Shown here piece by piece: positions 45,296-52,293 of a DNA stretch of 64,000 bases. Source of the DNA: Oscillospiraceae bacterium. GTDB lineage: Bacteria > Bacillota > Clostridia > Oscillospirales > Oscillospiraceae. Location of the stretch: positions 179,249-243,248 of the forward strand of contig JAETQF010000002.1 in NCBI GenBank assembly GCA_021770845.1. Reading direction: 5' to 3'. The notes beneath the pieces are model-generated. The model searched no databases and was not told the DNA's origin. It saw only the letters and a list, made by a program, of their open reading frames with translations. The first letter of the stretch is position 1. Every line of letters begins with the position of its first letter. A program made the position numbers and the translations under genes.

Positions 45296-45350
45296 ATTTT
45301 TCACTTGCTGCTTTAGTTCTTATGAGTTATACTTACAGCAAGTGAAAAAT
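45296..45350 (+). promoter_or_regulatory. Promoter framed by a 15-bp inverted repeat
   Basis: ATTTTTCACTTGCTG (45296-45310) and its exact complement (45336-45350) flank 25 bases. TTGCTG at the inner end of the left arm and TATACT at 45328-45333 are 17 bases apart and drive the AlbA_2-domain gene. The symmetrical arms overlap the -35 and the likely transcript start, as an operator would. The rest of 45106-45446 is AT-rich and noncoding. Confidence 0.65.
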
Positions 45351-45446
45351 AGTGAGACTTTATATCAGAAACTCAAGTTCTATTTTAGATGTTTGGGAAG
45401 GAACTTAAATTATTTCACATTCTTTTGTAAAATCAAGGTGATTTTT

Positions 45447-46910
45447 ATGATGCCGGTGGAGCTGGAAAATCTAATCGACTATGTACAGAGCTTAAAAGCC
45501 GAAACGCAGACCCTGGAACTGAAGGCCGCCGCCCAAGGCTGCCCTACCCGCCTCTATGACACATTGTCCAGCTTTTCCAACCAGGACGAGGGCGGAACCA
45601 TCCTGTTCGGCGTGGATGAACAGGCGGGCTTCCGTCCTGTGGGCGTCTATGACCCGCAAGACCTGATGAAGCACGTGACGGAGCAGTGCGGCCAAATGGC
45701 GCCCGTGATCCGTCCGGTGTTTACCACACTGCTGAAGGACGGAAAAGCCTTTGTGTCGGCGGAAATCCCCGGCATTGACGTGGCGGATCGCCCCTGTTTT
45801 TACGCCGGAAAGGGACGCTTAAAGGGTTCCTATGTCCGGGTGGGCGACGCTGACCAGCCCATGACGGAGTATGAGATTTACAGCTATGAGGCATTCCGGC
45901 GCAAGTACCAGGACGACATCCGCACTGTGGAGCAGGCCGGGTGGAACACCTTGGATCGGGACAGTCTGGATCGCTACCTGGACAAACTCAAGGCCGGACG
46001 GCCCCACCTGTCCAAGCTGAAAACCGCGGAGATCTGCGAACTGGTGGGGCTGACCCGGGAGGGTGTCCCGACCTTGGCCGCCGTCCTGCTGTTCAGCCTG
46101 TTCCCCCAGGGGTATTTTCCGCAGCTGTGCATCACCGCCGTCTCCGTACCGGGAGCGGAGGTTGGAACGCTCGGTCCGGAGGGGGAGCGTTTTCTGGACA
46201 ACCGGCGCATCGAGGGAACCCTGACGGAAATGCTGGAGGACGCCCTGGCCTTTGTCCGGAAAAACATTCGGATCAAAACGATCATCGACCCGGAAACCGG
46301 CAAGCGGGCTGACCGGGAGGACTACCCCCTGACCGCCGTCCGGGAGGCAATTCTGAATGCCCTGATCCATCGGGACTACAGCCTTTATACAGAGGGGATG
46401 CCCATTCAGCTGCTGCTGTTTGAGGATCGCTTTGAGGTGCGCAGTCCCGGCGGATTGTATGGGCGGCTGCGGATTGACCAGTTGGGGAAAACCCAGCCGG
46501 ACACCCGGAACCCGGTGCTGGTGGTGGCCATGGAAATCCTTGGTGAAACTGAAAACCGTTACTCCGGCATTCCCACCATTCGCCGGGAGCTGGCACAGGC
46601 TGGGATGGACGAGCCGGAGTTCCGGAACGAGGGCGGGACTTTCGTAGTTTGTTTCCGCAAGGGAGCAAAGGCGCCTCGCCCGCAAGCCCAAGTGTCAACC
46701 GCAGAGCAGGGCAGTGGCACCGCAGAGGAAAAGCTGCTTCGTTTCTGCGAGGTTCCCCGTACCCGGCAGGAGATCGCGGCGTTTCTCGGCATTCAATCTG
46801 TTCCCTACGCGATCAAGACTCATGTCATGCCGCTGGTGCGGCAGGGACGGATCGCGCTGTCTCTGCCGGAGAAGCCCAAAAGCCCAAAGCAGCGTTACAC
46901 CGCAACATAA
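45447..46910 (+). CDS. AlbA_2-domain ATP-binding protein
   Basis: A 487-residue protein of the Schlafen AlbA_2/RecG-C-like group. The N-terminal AlbA_2 nucleic-acid-binding domain spans about residues 10-135 (ETQTLELKAA, LSSFSNQDEGGTILFGVDE). A GHKL-like ATP-binding region follows (AVREAILNALIHRDYS near residue 300, FEVRSPGGLYGRL), with a winged-helix-like C-terminus (TRQEIAAFLGIQ). The ATG at 45447 follows AAGGTGATTTTT. It diverges from the restriction operon and may regulate it or act in defence. It is the only element gene wholly on the plus strand. Confidence 0.85.
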   Translation: MMPVELENLIDYVQSLKAETQTLELKAAAQGCPTRLYDTLSSFSNQDEGGTILFGVDEQAGFRPVGVYDPQDLMKHVTEQCGQMAPVIRPVFTTLLKDGKAFVSAEIPGIDVADRPCFYAGKGRLKGSYVRVGDADQPMTEYEIYSYEAFRRKYQDDIRTVEQAGWNTLDRDSLDRYLDKLKAGRPHLSKLKTAEICELVGLTREGVPTLAAVLLFSLFPQGYFPQLCITAVSVPGAEVGTLGPEGERFLDNRRIEGTLTEMLEDALAFVRKNIRIKTIIDPETGKRADREDYPLTAVREAILNALIHRDYSLYTEGMPIQLLLFEDRFEVRSPGGLYGRLRIDQLGKTQPDTRNPVLVVAMEILGETENRYSGIPTIRRELAQAGMDEPEFRNEGGTFVVCFRKGAKAPRPQAQVSTAEQGSGTAEEKLLRFCEVPRTRQEIAAFLGIQSVPYAIKTHVMPLVRQGRIALSLPEKPKSPKQRYTAT

Positions 46911-46920
46911 GCAGAATAAC

Positions 46921-46966
46921 AAGGGCGGAACCTCCAATACCGCAGAGGTTCCGCCCTTATGTCTTT
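46921..46966. terminator. Terminator after the AlbA_2-domain gene
   Basis: A perfect 14-bp stem (AAGGGCGGAACCTC, 46921-46934, with 46945-46958) and a short T-rich tail. It also faces the 3' end of the minus-strand SASP frame at 46968. Confidence 0.8.
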
Positions 46967-46967
46967 T

Positions 46968-47234
46968 CTATAGATATAATCCTGCCCGATATGTAACCGT
47001 CACCCGATGCCCCGCTGCCGTCCGATCCGCCCGCTCAAATCTCGCAGTTCTTATGGGTATCATCTTCTTGACCATCTGGCCGCCCACGGAGCCGGCCTGC
47101 TTGCTGGTCAGGTCGCCGTTGTAGCCCTGCTTCAGGTTGACGCCCACCTCGTTGGCCGCCTCCATCTTGAACTTGTCCATGGCCTCGCGGGCGCCGGGAA
47201 CCACCAGCCGGTTGGAATTATTCGTGTTAGACAT
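46968..47234 (-). CDS. Alpha/beta-type SASP with element-derived tail
   Basis: Small acid-soluble spore protein that coats spore DNA. Residues 1-59 are typical (MSNTNNSNRLVVPGAREAMD, EVGVNLKQGYNGDLTSKQAG, GGQMVKKMI). After KKMI the sequence changes to a 29-residue tail (PIRTARFERADRTAAGHRVT...) that is unlike any SASP and lies inside the mobile element. The change coincides with the 13-bp attachment core (47059-47071). The ATG at 47234 follows AAAAGGAGAATAAGG. The 88-residue product keeps both conserved SASP motifs and may still work. Confidence 0.88.
   Translation of the reverse strand: MSNTNNSNRLVVPGAREAMDKFKMEAANEVGVNLKQGYNGDLTSKQAGSVGGQMVKKMIPIRTARFERADRTAAGHRVTVTYRAGLYL
47059..47071. 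repeat. Right attachment core of the element
   Basis: ATCATCTTCTTGA, identical to 32514-32526. Left of it is element DNA and right of it the SASP 5' portion. Confidence 0.85.
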
Positions 47235-47296
47235 ATCCTTATTCTCCTTTTGAATCGTTGTCGTTTGTTTTCTTTCTTGGATCGGGAATCCGAGCA

Positions 47297-47325
47297 TAGT
47301 TTGAGCCGCCCGCATTTTTCTATGC
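47297..47325 (-). promoter_or_regulatory. Sigma-G-like promoter of the SASP gene
   Basis: On the minus strand GCATA (47321-47325) and CAAACTA (47297-47303) are 17 bases apart. This resembles the Bacillus sigma-G pattern (GHATR, CATNHTA) used for forespore SASP genes. It overlaps a stem-loop at 47302-47333. Confidence 0.45.
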
Positions 47326-47408
47326 GGACGGCTCGCTGGTAAGTTTAGGCTGAACCATACGGGGACTGCGAACAGGAAGGGCGGGAGGAACGCTCCCGCC
47401 CCGCGGCG

Positions 47409-47771
47409 TTATGACAACGCCTGCCCAAATACCTTCAACAGCTGCTCCTGATGGAAGGGCTTATCCACAAAGCCCCTGGTGCCGATGGCCTTTGCCCGTT
47501 CAAACGTATCGTCATAGGCCAGGGAGGACACCATCACGATCCGGGCGTCCGGATTGTTTTTCAGAATGATTTCGGCGGCGTCCAGCCCGTCCATCCCCTG
47601 CATAATGATGTCCATCGTCACCAGGTCGGGCTGCACCGCGGCGTACTGCTCGATGGCGTCCTCTCCGCTGCGGCAGTAGGCCGCCACCTCATATTCCGTG
47701 CCTTTCAGAACGTCCTCCAGCTGAACCCTGACCAGACGGGAATCGTCCACCACCATGATCCGCTTGCTCAT
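47409..47771 (-). CDS. CheY-like single-domain response regulator
   Basis: A 120-residue receiver domain with no output domain. Acidic pocket VVDDS, phospho-acceptor Asp in VTMDIIMQGMDG near residue 54, switch Ser/Thr in VMVSSLAY and Lys in VDKPF are all present. It is last in a four-gene phosphorelay operon after a hybrid kinase, a receiver protein and a CheX-like protein. It may act as a phosphate sink or interact with a flagellar or other target; no chemotaxis receptor is nearby. Confidence 0.93.
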   Translation of the reverse strand: MSKRIMVVDDSRLVRVQLEDVLKGTEYEVAAYCRSGEDAIEQYAAVQPDLVTMDIIMQGMDGLDAAEIILKNNPDARIVMVSSLAYDDTFERAKAIGTRGFVDKPFHQEQLLKVFGQALS

Positions 47772-47789
47772 TTGATATACCCCCTCCTG

Positions 47790-48278
47790 TTAGCTGTGGT
47801 TTGGAGCGGCCCCGTCCTCATGAACCCGGGGCACATGGTGGATCAGCTGCGCGCCCTCGCTGTGCTCGTCGGAGTACGTGAGGATGAACTGCACGTCCTG
47901 ATCCTCCGGCTCATAGCGCCCATGGTAGAACACAGGGGCTCCAAAATGGGCCGAGACCTGGGTGGCCCGGAACATGGCCCCCACCACCTTGCCGCACAGG
48001 ACGTTGAAATATTCCTTGCTGAACTCCTCCAGATCCTCCTGGGACACCGCCTCCTCGTGGAAGGAGTTCTGGGCCATGCGAACCAGCAGGGCCGTGTCGG
48101 CGCAGAGGGTGAGGCTGGTGTCGAAGCCCTTGTCAAACGTGATGTGGACGGTGCAGAGATCCTCGCCCAGGGGCTGGTTCCCCTGGTACAACCGGACGCC
48201 GGCGGTGCGCTCCGTCACATCTTGCAGGGCCTGATCCAGGATCTGCTCCAGTCCTTCCTTTGTCATGGCGCTGTTCAT
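47790..48278 (-). CDS. CheX-like phosphatase domain protein
   Basis: A 162-residue protein with the CheC/CheX fold: the active-site helix contains EYFN (ExxN) in EEFSKEYFNVLCGKVVGAMF near residue 90. CheX proteins dephosphorylate CheY. Located between a response regulator and a CheY-like protein, it could reset either one. The ATG at 48278 lies 3 bases before the end of the preceding gene's stop. Only one ExxN motif is evident, as in CheX rather than CheC. Confidence 0.78.
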   Translation of the reverse strand: MNSAMTKEGLEQILDQALQDVTERTAGVRLYQGNQPLGEDLCTVHITFDKGFDTSLTLCADTALLVRMAQNSFHEEAVSQEDLEEFSKEYFNVLCGKVVGAMFRATQVSAHFGAPVFYHGRYEPEDQDVQFILTYSDEHSEGAQLIHHVPRVHEDGAAPNHS

Positions 48279-48281
48279 GGG

Positions 48282-48776
48282 TCACGCCTCCTGTTCGTCT
48301 TGAGGTGCACCGCTCTGAGGCTGGGCGCTTCCGGGCTCGCCGCCCTGGGGTTCGCTGTTCTGGGGCTGGGCGCTCTGAGGCGGTGCGTCCAGCACCCGGC
48401 GGATCCGGTTGAGCAGATCGTCGGGGGCGAAGGGCTTCAGGATATAGTCCTGAATGCCCAGGGTGATGCCCTCCAGGACGGAGTTTTTATCCTCCATGGC
48501 GGTGAGCATAATCACCGGGACGTCGGCCCGATCCGGCATATCCCGGATCTCCCGCAGGGTCTCATACCCGTTTTTGGGGGCCATCCGGATATCCAGCAGA
48601 ATCAGATCCGGCTTCACCTTCTCCAGATACCGCAGGGCCCGGGCCCCGGAGTTCACCGTGACCACGTCATAGTGCTTCCCCAGGGTGTCCGCGATCCGGA
48701 GCAGCACCGTGGCCGCGTCGTCCACCGCCAGGATGCACTGGCGGTTTGCCTGCCTGCTCGTATGTGTTGGAATCAT
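48282..48776 (-). CDS. Receiver-domain response regulator with Q/P-rich tail
   Basis: A 164-residue protein: a receiver domain (ILAVDDAATV, phospho-acceptor in LILLDIRMAPKNG, KPFAPDDLL) followed by a low-complexity tail of repeated Gln-Pro-Ser-Gly blocks (SAQPQ, NSEPQ, GGEPG). There is no DNA-binding or enzyme output. The ATG at 48776 follows AAGGAGGCTGGATGAC; the kinase stop overlaps this site. It is probably a phosphate intermediary. Confidence 0.9.
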   Translation of the reverse strand: MIPTHTSRQANRQCILAVDDAATVLLRIADTLGKHYDVVTVNSGARALRYLEKVKPDLILLDIRMAPKNGYETLREIRDMPDRADVPVIMLTAMEDKNSVLEGITLGIQDYILKPFAPDDLLNRIRRVLDAPPQSAQPQNSEPQGGEPGSAQPQSGAPQDEQEA

Positions 48777-48777
48777 G

Positions 48778-51633
48778 TCATCCAGCCTCCTTATCAAGCG
48801 CGTCGATCAGCTTGGCCAGCAGCGCCTCCGCGTTGTCGTCCTCAAACAGCTTCAGCTGTCCCTGAATCTCCCGCAGGGCCTGCTCCGCCGCCGGGGGGAG
48901 GTCGCGGCTCAGCAGCTCCTCCACCATCCGGGCACACTCCTGGGATCGGAAGTCCTCCAGCTCATGGAGGGCCGCCTCCACCTGCTCCCGCAGCTCCTGG
49001 GGGGACAGGGCCGGGAGCTTCTCCGCCTGGGGCTGCGCCTGCCGCCGCCGCTCCAAAAAGGCCCCGATCCGCTCCAGAAGGGCCTGGTGGGCGGCGAGCA
49101 GCTCGGGGAACTGCCGGGCGATGAACTCCCGATCCCCCTGGGCGGCGGCGTTCTCCTGGGCCCGGGCCAGGTTGGACACCTCCATGGCCCCGATGTTGGC
49201 CGCGGCGCTCTTGAGGCCGTGCACCTCCGTGCGGTAGCCGGACAGGTCGGCCTGCGCCGCCAGCTCCCGCAGCAGCTCCGTCTTGCGCTGCCCGTCCATG
49301 TGGTACAGCTCCAGCAGCTCCACGAAGCCCTCCTCGCCGCCGGTGTAGTAGCGCATGGCCACGTCCATGTCGATCCCCTCGATCTGGAAGGCGTCCGGAT
49401 CCAGGGGGGCGGCCTCCTCCTCCCCGGCCCCGGTGTCCGCCTGCCGGCGATCCTCCGGTACCCAGCGGGCCAGCAACTGGCCCAGCTCCTTCCGATCCAG
49501 GGGCTTGGCGATGAAATCCTGGAAGCCGCAGCTCAGGAACTTCTCCCGCATCCCCTCCATGGCGTTGGCGGTGAGGGCGATGATGGTGGGGGACGTGCCG
49601 TTCTCCCCGCAGTCCCGGCGGATGATCTCCACCGCCTCGATGCCGTCCATCATGGGCATCATATGATCCATGAAAATGATATCATACCGGTTTTCCCGCA
49701 CCAGGTCGATGGCCTCCGGCCCGCTTTCCGCCTCGGTGAGGTCGAAGTTGTACCGCTTCAGGAAGCCCCGGGCTACCTTGCGGTTGATCACGTTGTCGTC
49801 CACCACCAGCACCTTCACGCCGGGGGCGGTGAACTGCTCCGTGCCCTCCAGCTCCCGGGCGGAGGAGTCGGGAACCTCGGCGATGGTGCGGCTGTCCACG
49901 ATCCGCTGGGGGATGGTGATGGTGAACACGGTTCCCTCCCCGTAGACGCTGGCGACTTCGATGTTCCCCCCCATCATCTCCACCAGGTGCTTGACAATGG
50001 CAAGGCCCAGGCCGGTGCCCTCCACGCTGCGGTTTTTCTTGGAGTCCACCTGGCGGAAGTCCTCGAAGATCTTCTCCAAATCCTCCTCCCGGATGCCGCA
50101 GCCGGTGTCCTCCACCCGGAAGGTGAGCAGCTCCTCCCCTTCGTTGGGGCCGGGCCGGCCGGTGACACTGGCCCGGACATAGCCCTCCTTGGTGAACTTG
50201 ATGGCGTTGTTGATGATGTTGATGAGGATCTGCTTGATCCGCCCCTCGTCGCCGTTGTAGCGGCAGGGGAGGGTTTCGTCGCAGTCGTATTTCATGATGA
50301 GCCCGCGCTTGGAGGCGGCCATGTCCATCATGCCCACCACCTCGCCCACCACGGTTTTCAGGTGGTAGTCGGTGTATACCAGCTCCATCTTGCCCGCCTC
50401 AACCTTGGACAGATCCAGGATGTCGTTGATGATGGCCAGCAGGTTTTTGGCGGCGGACTGCACATCCTTGGCGTGGGCATAGAGGGAGGCGTCGGTGCAC
50501 TCCTCCATGATGATGTCGTTGAGGCCGATGATGGCGTTCATGGGGGTGCGGATCTCGTGGGACATATTGGCCAAAAATTCGCTCTTGGCGATGTTGGCCT
50601 TTTCCGCCTGCTGCCGCACCCGCTTGATCTCGTTGATGTAGGCCTTGATGTCGGTCATGTCCAGCACCAGGATGACGCAGCCCTGCCTGCGGCCGCTGTC
50701 GTCCATGATGTGCTTGCTGTGGCACTCGTAGTTCTGCCCGTTGATGGAAAAGCTCCAGGGGATGTTCTCGTTGAGCATCTCCTCCCGGAAGTCCTCCACC
50801 ACCCGGATGTTCTCCCCCAGCTTGTGGGCGGGCAGGCTGGTGAAGATGCGGGCGGCGGCCCGGTTGTAGCTCACCAGGCGGTCGTGATCGTCCAGGGCGA
50901 TGACGCCGTCCCCCAGGCTTTCCAGCACCTTCTCCGCCGCCAGGTGGCGGAAGTCGTAGTTCCGGCGGCTCCACACCACAATGACCACCATGGCCATAGA
51001 GATGGCCAGCGTCACTGGCGTCAGGTCAAACACGTTGGCCAGCTTGAACACGTAGGCCACCAGCACGATCACGGGGAGGGTGGAGATGATCAGGATCGTC
51101 TGGTACTGGCGGTTGACCTGCTGATCCGAGCGCTGGCGGATGGCCCGCACCAGGGTGGCGAAGCACAGGATATAGGGGATGATGATGCGGGTGAGCATGA
51201 AAAGGGCGTACAGGGGGCCGTAGGAGATGCTGACATAGTGGAACCCGTCCGTGGTGGACAGCCACTGGAATTCCTGGTAAAACAGGCCGTTCCAGTTGAA
51301 AAACACCGTGGGCAGCACCAGGAAGTCCATGGCGGCCAGGATCTGCAGGAACCGCTTTGGGGGGCGGGCGTAGCAGTAGGTGTAGATAAACCAGCAGTAG
51401 CACAGCGGCACGAAGGTGGAGCCCACGTTTTCTATGGTCACCGCGGTGATGGCGGCCTCCACCGTGGGGGCGGTGAGCTCCAGCAGGTAGCCCACGTTCT
51501 GCACCAGTGAGCCGGACATGATGAAGATCAGCAGCTTCTGCTCCCGGGCGCCGTCCCCGTTGAGCAGGAGGATCAGGGCCACGAAGGTCAGCCCGATGCC
51601 GAAGCATTCCAGCAGTATGACAGCATTTACCAT
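48778..51633 (-). CDS. Hybrid sensor histidine kinase with receiver and Hpt domains
   Basis: A 951-residue phosphorelay sensor. About seven N-terminal membrane helices (residues 1-225) are followed by a PAS domain (residues 235-345), a HisKA domain with the phospho-acceptor in NMSHEIRTPMN, a HATPase domain (NAIKF N-box; DTGCG, GTGLGLAIV), a receiver (VVDDNVINRK, FMDHMMPMMDG, AKPL) and a C-terminal Hpt domain with His in EVHGLKSAAANIG. All relay residues are present. The signal is unknown. It starts the operon behind a clear promoter. Confidence 0.95.
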   Translation of the reverse strand: MVNAVILLECFGIGLTFVALILLLNGDGAREQKLLIFIMSGSLVQNVGYLLELTAPTVEAAITAVTIENVGSTFVPLCYCWFIYTYCYARPPKRFLQILAAMDFLVLPTVFFNWNGLFYQEFQWLSTTDGFHYVSISYGPLYALFMLTRIIIPYILCFATLVRAIRQRSDQQVNRQYQTILIISTLPVIVLVAYVFKLANVFDLTPVTLAISMAMVVIVVWSRRNYDFRHLAAEKVLESLGDGVIALDDHDRLVSYNRAAARIFTSLPAHKLGENIRVVEDFREEMLNENIPWSFSINGQNYECHSKHIMDDSGRRQGCVILVLDMTDIKAYINEIKRVRQQAEKANIAKSEFLANMSHEIRTPMNAIIGLNDIIMEECTDASLYAHAKDVQSAAKNLLAIINDILDLSKVEAGKMELVYTDYHLKTVVGEVVGMMDMAASKRGLIMKYDCDETLPCRYNGDEGRIKQILINIINNAIKFTKEGYVRASVTGRPGPNEGEELLTFRVEDTGCGIREEDLEKIFEDFRQVDSKKNRSVEGTGLGLAIVKHLVEMMGGNIEVASVYGEGTVFTITIPQRIVDSRTIAEVPDSSARELEGTEQFTAPGVKVLVVDDNVINRKVARGFLKRYNFDLTEAESGPEAIDLVRENRYDIIFMDHMMPMMDGIEAVEIIRRDCGENGTSPTIIALTANAMEGMREKFLSCGFQDFIAKPLDRKELGQLLARWVPEDRRQADTGAGEEEAAPLDPDAFQIEGIDMDVAMRYYTGGEEGFVELLELYHMDGQRKTELLRELAAQADLSGYRTEVHGLKSAAANIGAMEVSNLARAQENAAAQGDREFIARQFPELLAAHQALLERIGAFLERRRQAQPQAEKLPALSPQELREQVEAALHELEDFRSQECARMVEELLSRDLPPAAEQALREIQGQLKLFEDDNAEALLAKLIDALDKEAG

Positions 51634-51709
51634 GTTACCATCACCCGTTTACAGGACGTCCTCCGGCCCCGGGGAAAGGGGGGCGGAACGCGAAAGTTTT
51701 GTACCCATA

Positions 51710-51738
51710 ACAATAGTACATTTTCACCATATTGTCAA
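51710..51738 (-). promoter_or_regulatory. Phosphorelay operon promoter
   Basis: On the minus strand TTGACA (51733-51738) and TATTGT (51710-51715) are 17 bases apart, about 75 bases upstream of the kinase ATG. Confidence 0.7.
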
Positions 51739-51825
51739 GGAATAGCGCCCCGTATTTCTCAACTGGCCGGGTGTTTCCCAGCGGCTCCGGCGCTGCCGGA
51801 CGGGGCCCCGCAGGTTTGCGCGGAG

Positions 51826-51858
51826 ACAAAAAAGGAAAGACACGCTTTTCAGCGTGTC
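51826..51858 (-). terminator. Terminator downstream of tRNA-Leu
   Basis: GACACGC and GCGTGTC (51839-51845, 51852-51858) form a stem followed on the minus strand by TTTCCTTTTTT. Confidence 0.7.
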
Positions 51859-51924
51859 CTACCTGTTGGCTCAATGTGGCAAAATCACTATCCGGAATTC
51901 AACGCATAGCCGCCCGCAGGGCGG

Positions 51925-52030
51925 CCCCAACCGCGAGCCCAACGAAGTGGGTCGCGGTTGGAAGCGAAGAAATTCCCGCCAGAGTGCAGTTTTCGGCGAA
52001 GCCGGAAACGGAACGGTGACGGGAATTTCT
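51925..52030 (-). other. Structured region 3' of tRNA-Leu
   Basis: Noncoding. It holds a 10-bp inverted repeat (CCAACCGCGA near 51930 with TCGCGGTTGG) and an 11-bp one, AGAAATTCCCG (51968-51978) with its exact complement (52020-52030). It lies between the tRNA and its terminator, so it would be co-transcribed. It is either a processing region or a small extragenic repeat. Confidence 0.4.
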
Positions 52031-52034
52031 GAGC

Positions 52035-52121
52035 TGGTGCGCGAGGCGGGAGTCGAACCCGCACGCCCTTGCGAGCACTGGCACCTGAAGCCAGCGAGTC
52101 TACCAATTCCACCACTCGCGC
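52035..52121 (-). tRNA. tRNA-Leu (anticodon CAG)
   Basis: The minus strand folds as a class II tRNA: acceptor stem GCGCGAG/CTCGCGC, D-arm GGTAGAC, anticodon stem-loop CTGGC-TTCAGGT-GCCAG with anticodon CAG, a long variable arm (TGCTCGCAAGGGCGT) and T-loop GGTTCGACTCC. The 3' CCA is encoded. Confidence 0.96.
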
Positions 52122-52149
52122 AAATGGTTTGGCGCTCAACGCAAGACTT

Positions 52150-52178
52150 ATCATAGCACGGCCTCCGCCCGTTGTCAA
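52150..52178 (-). promoter_or_regulatory. tRNA-Leu promoter
   Basis: On the minus strand TTGACA (52173-52178) and TATGAT (52150-52155) are 17 bases apart, ending about 30 bases before the tRNA. Confidence 0.8.
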
Positions 52179-52212
52179 CAGTTTTTTTCGTCCTCCTCCG
52201 CAAAAATAATGA

Positions 52213-52241
52213 TGGCAATCCCGCTCCGCCTGTGGTACAAT
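52213..52241 (+). promoter_or_regulatory. Promoter of the dehydratase-activation operon
   Basis: TGGCAA (52213-52218) and TACAAT (52236-52241) with 17-base spacing and a TGG extension before the -10. Confidence 0.5.
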
Positions 52242-52293
52242 ACTTCCATTATTTGCCCCACAGCCCATATTTAAAATGACGAGGACTCTGTTT

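Larger units (their letters stand above)
32514..47071. mobile_element. Integrative mobilizable element inserted in a SASP gene
   Basis: About 14.5 kb bounded by a perfect 13-bp direct repeat, ATCATCTTCTTGA, at 32514-32526 and 47059-47071. It encodes a large serine recombinase at the left end, mobilisation genes (relaxase, MobC), a RepA-like ATPase, a small sigma-like regulator, a type I restriction-modification system and an ATP-binding AlbA_2 protein. It has no mating-pair apparatus, so it should depend on a helper conjugative element. Nearly all genes are on the minus strand. The split host gene proves insertion: its two halves lie outside the repeats. Confidence 0.88.

Noticed and set aside
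45296..45350. Proven invertible promoter (phase switch)
   Set aside because: The geometry is suggestive, but a 25-bp spacer is shorter than known invertible segments and no dedicated invertase is evident. Kept only as a hypothesis.
46968..47058. A frameshift or sequencing error to explain the odd SASP tail
   Set aside because: The missing SASP tail is found intact at the far side of a 13-bp repeat 14.5 kb away, in the same phase, so insertion of an element explains it better.
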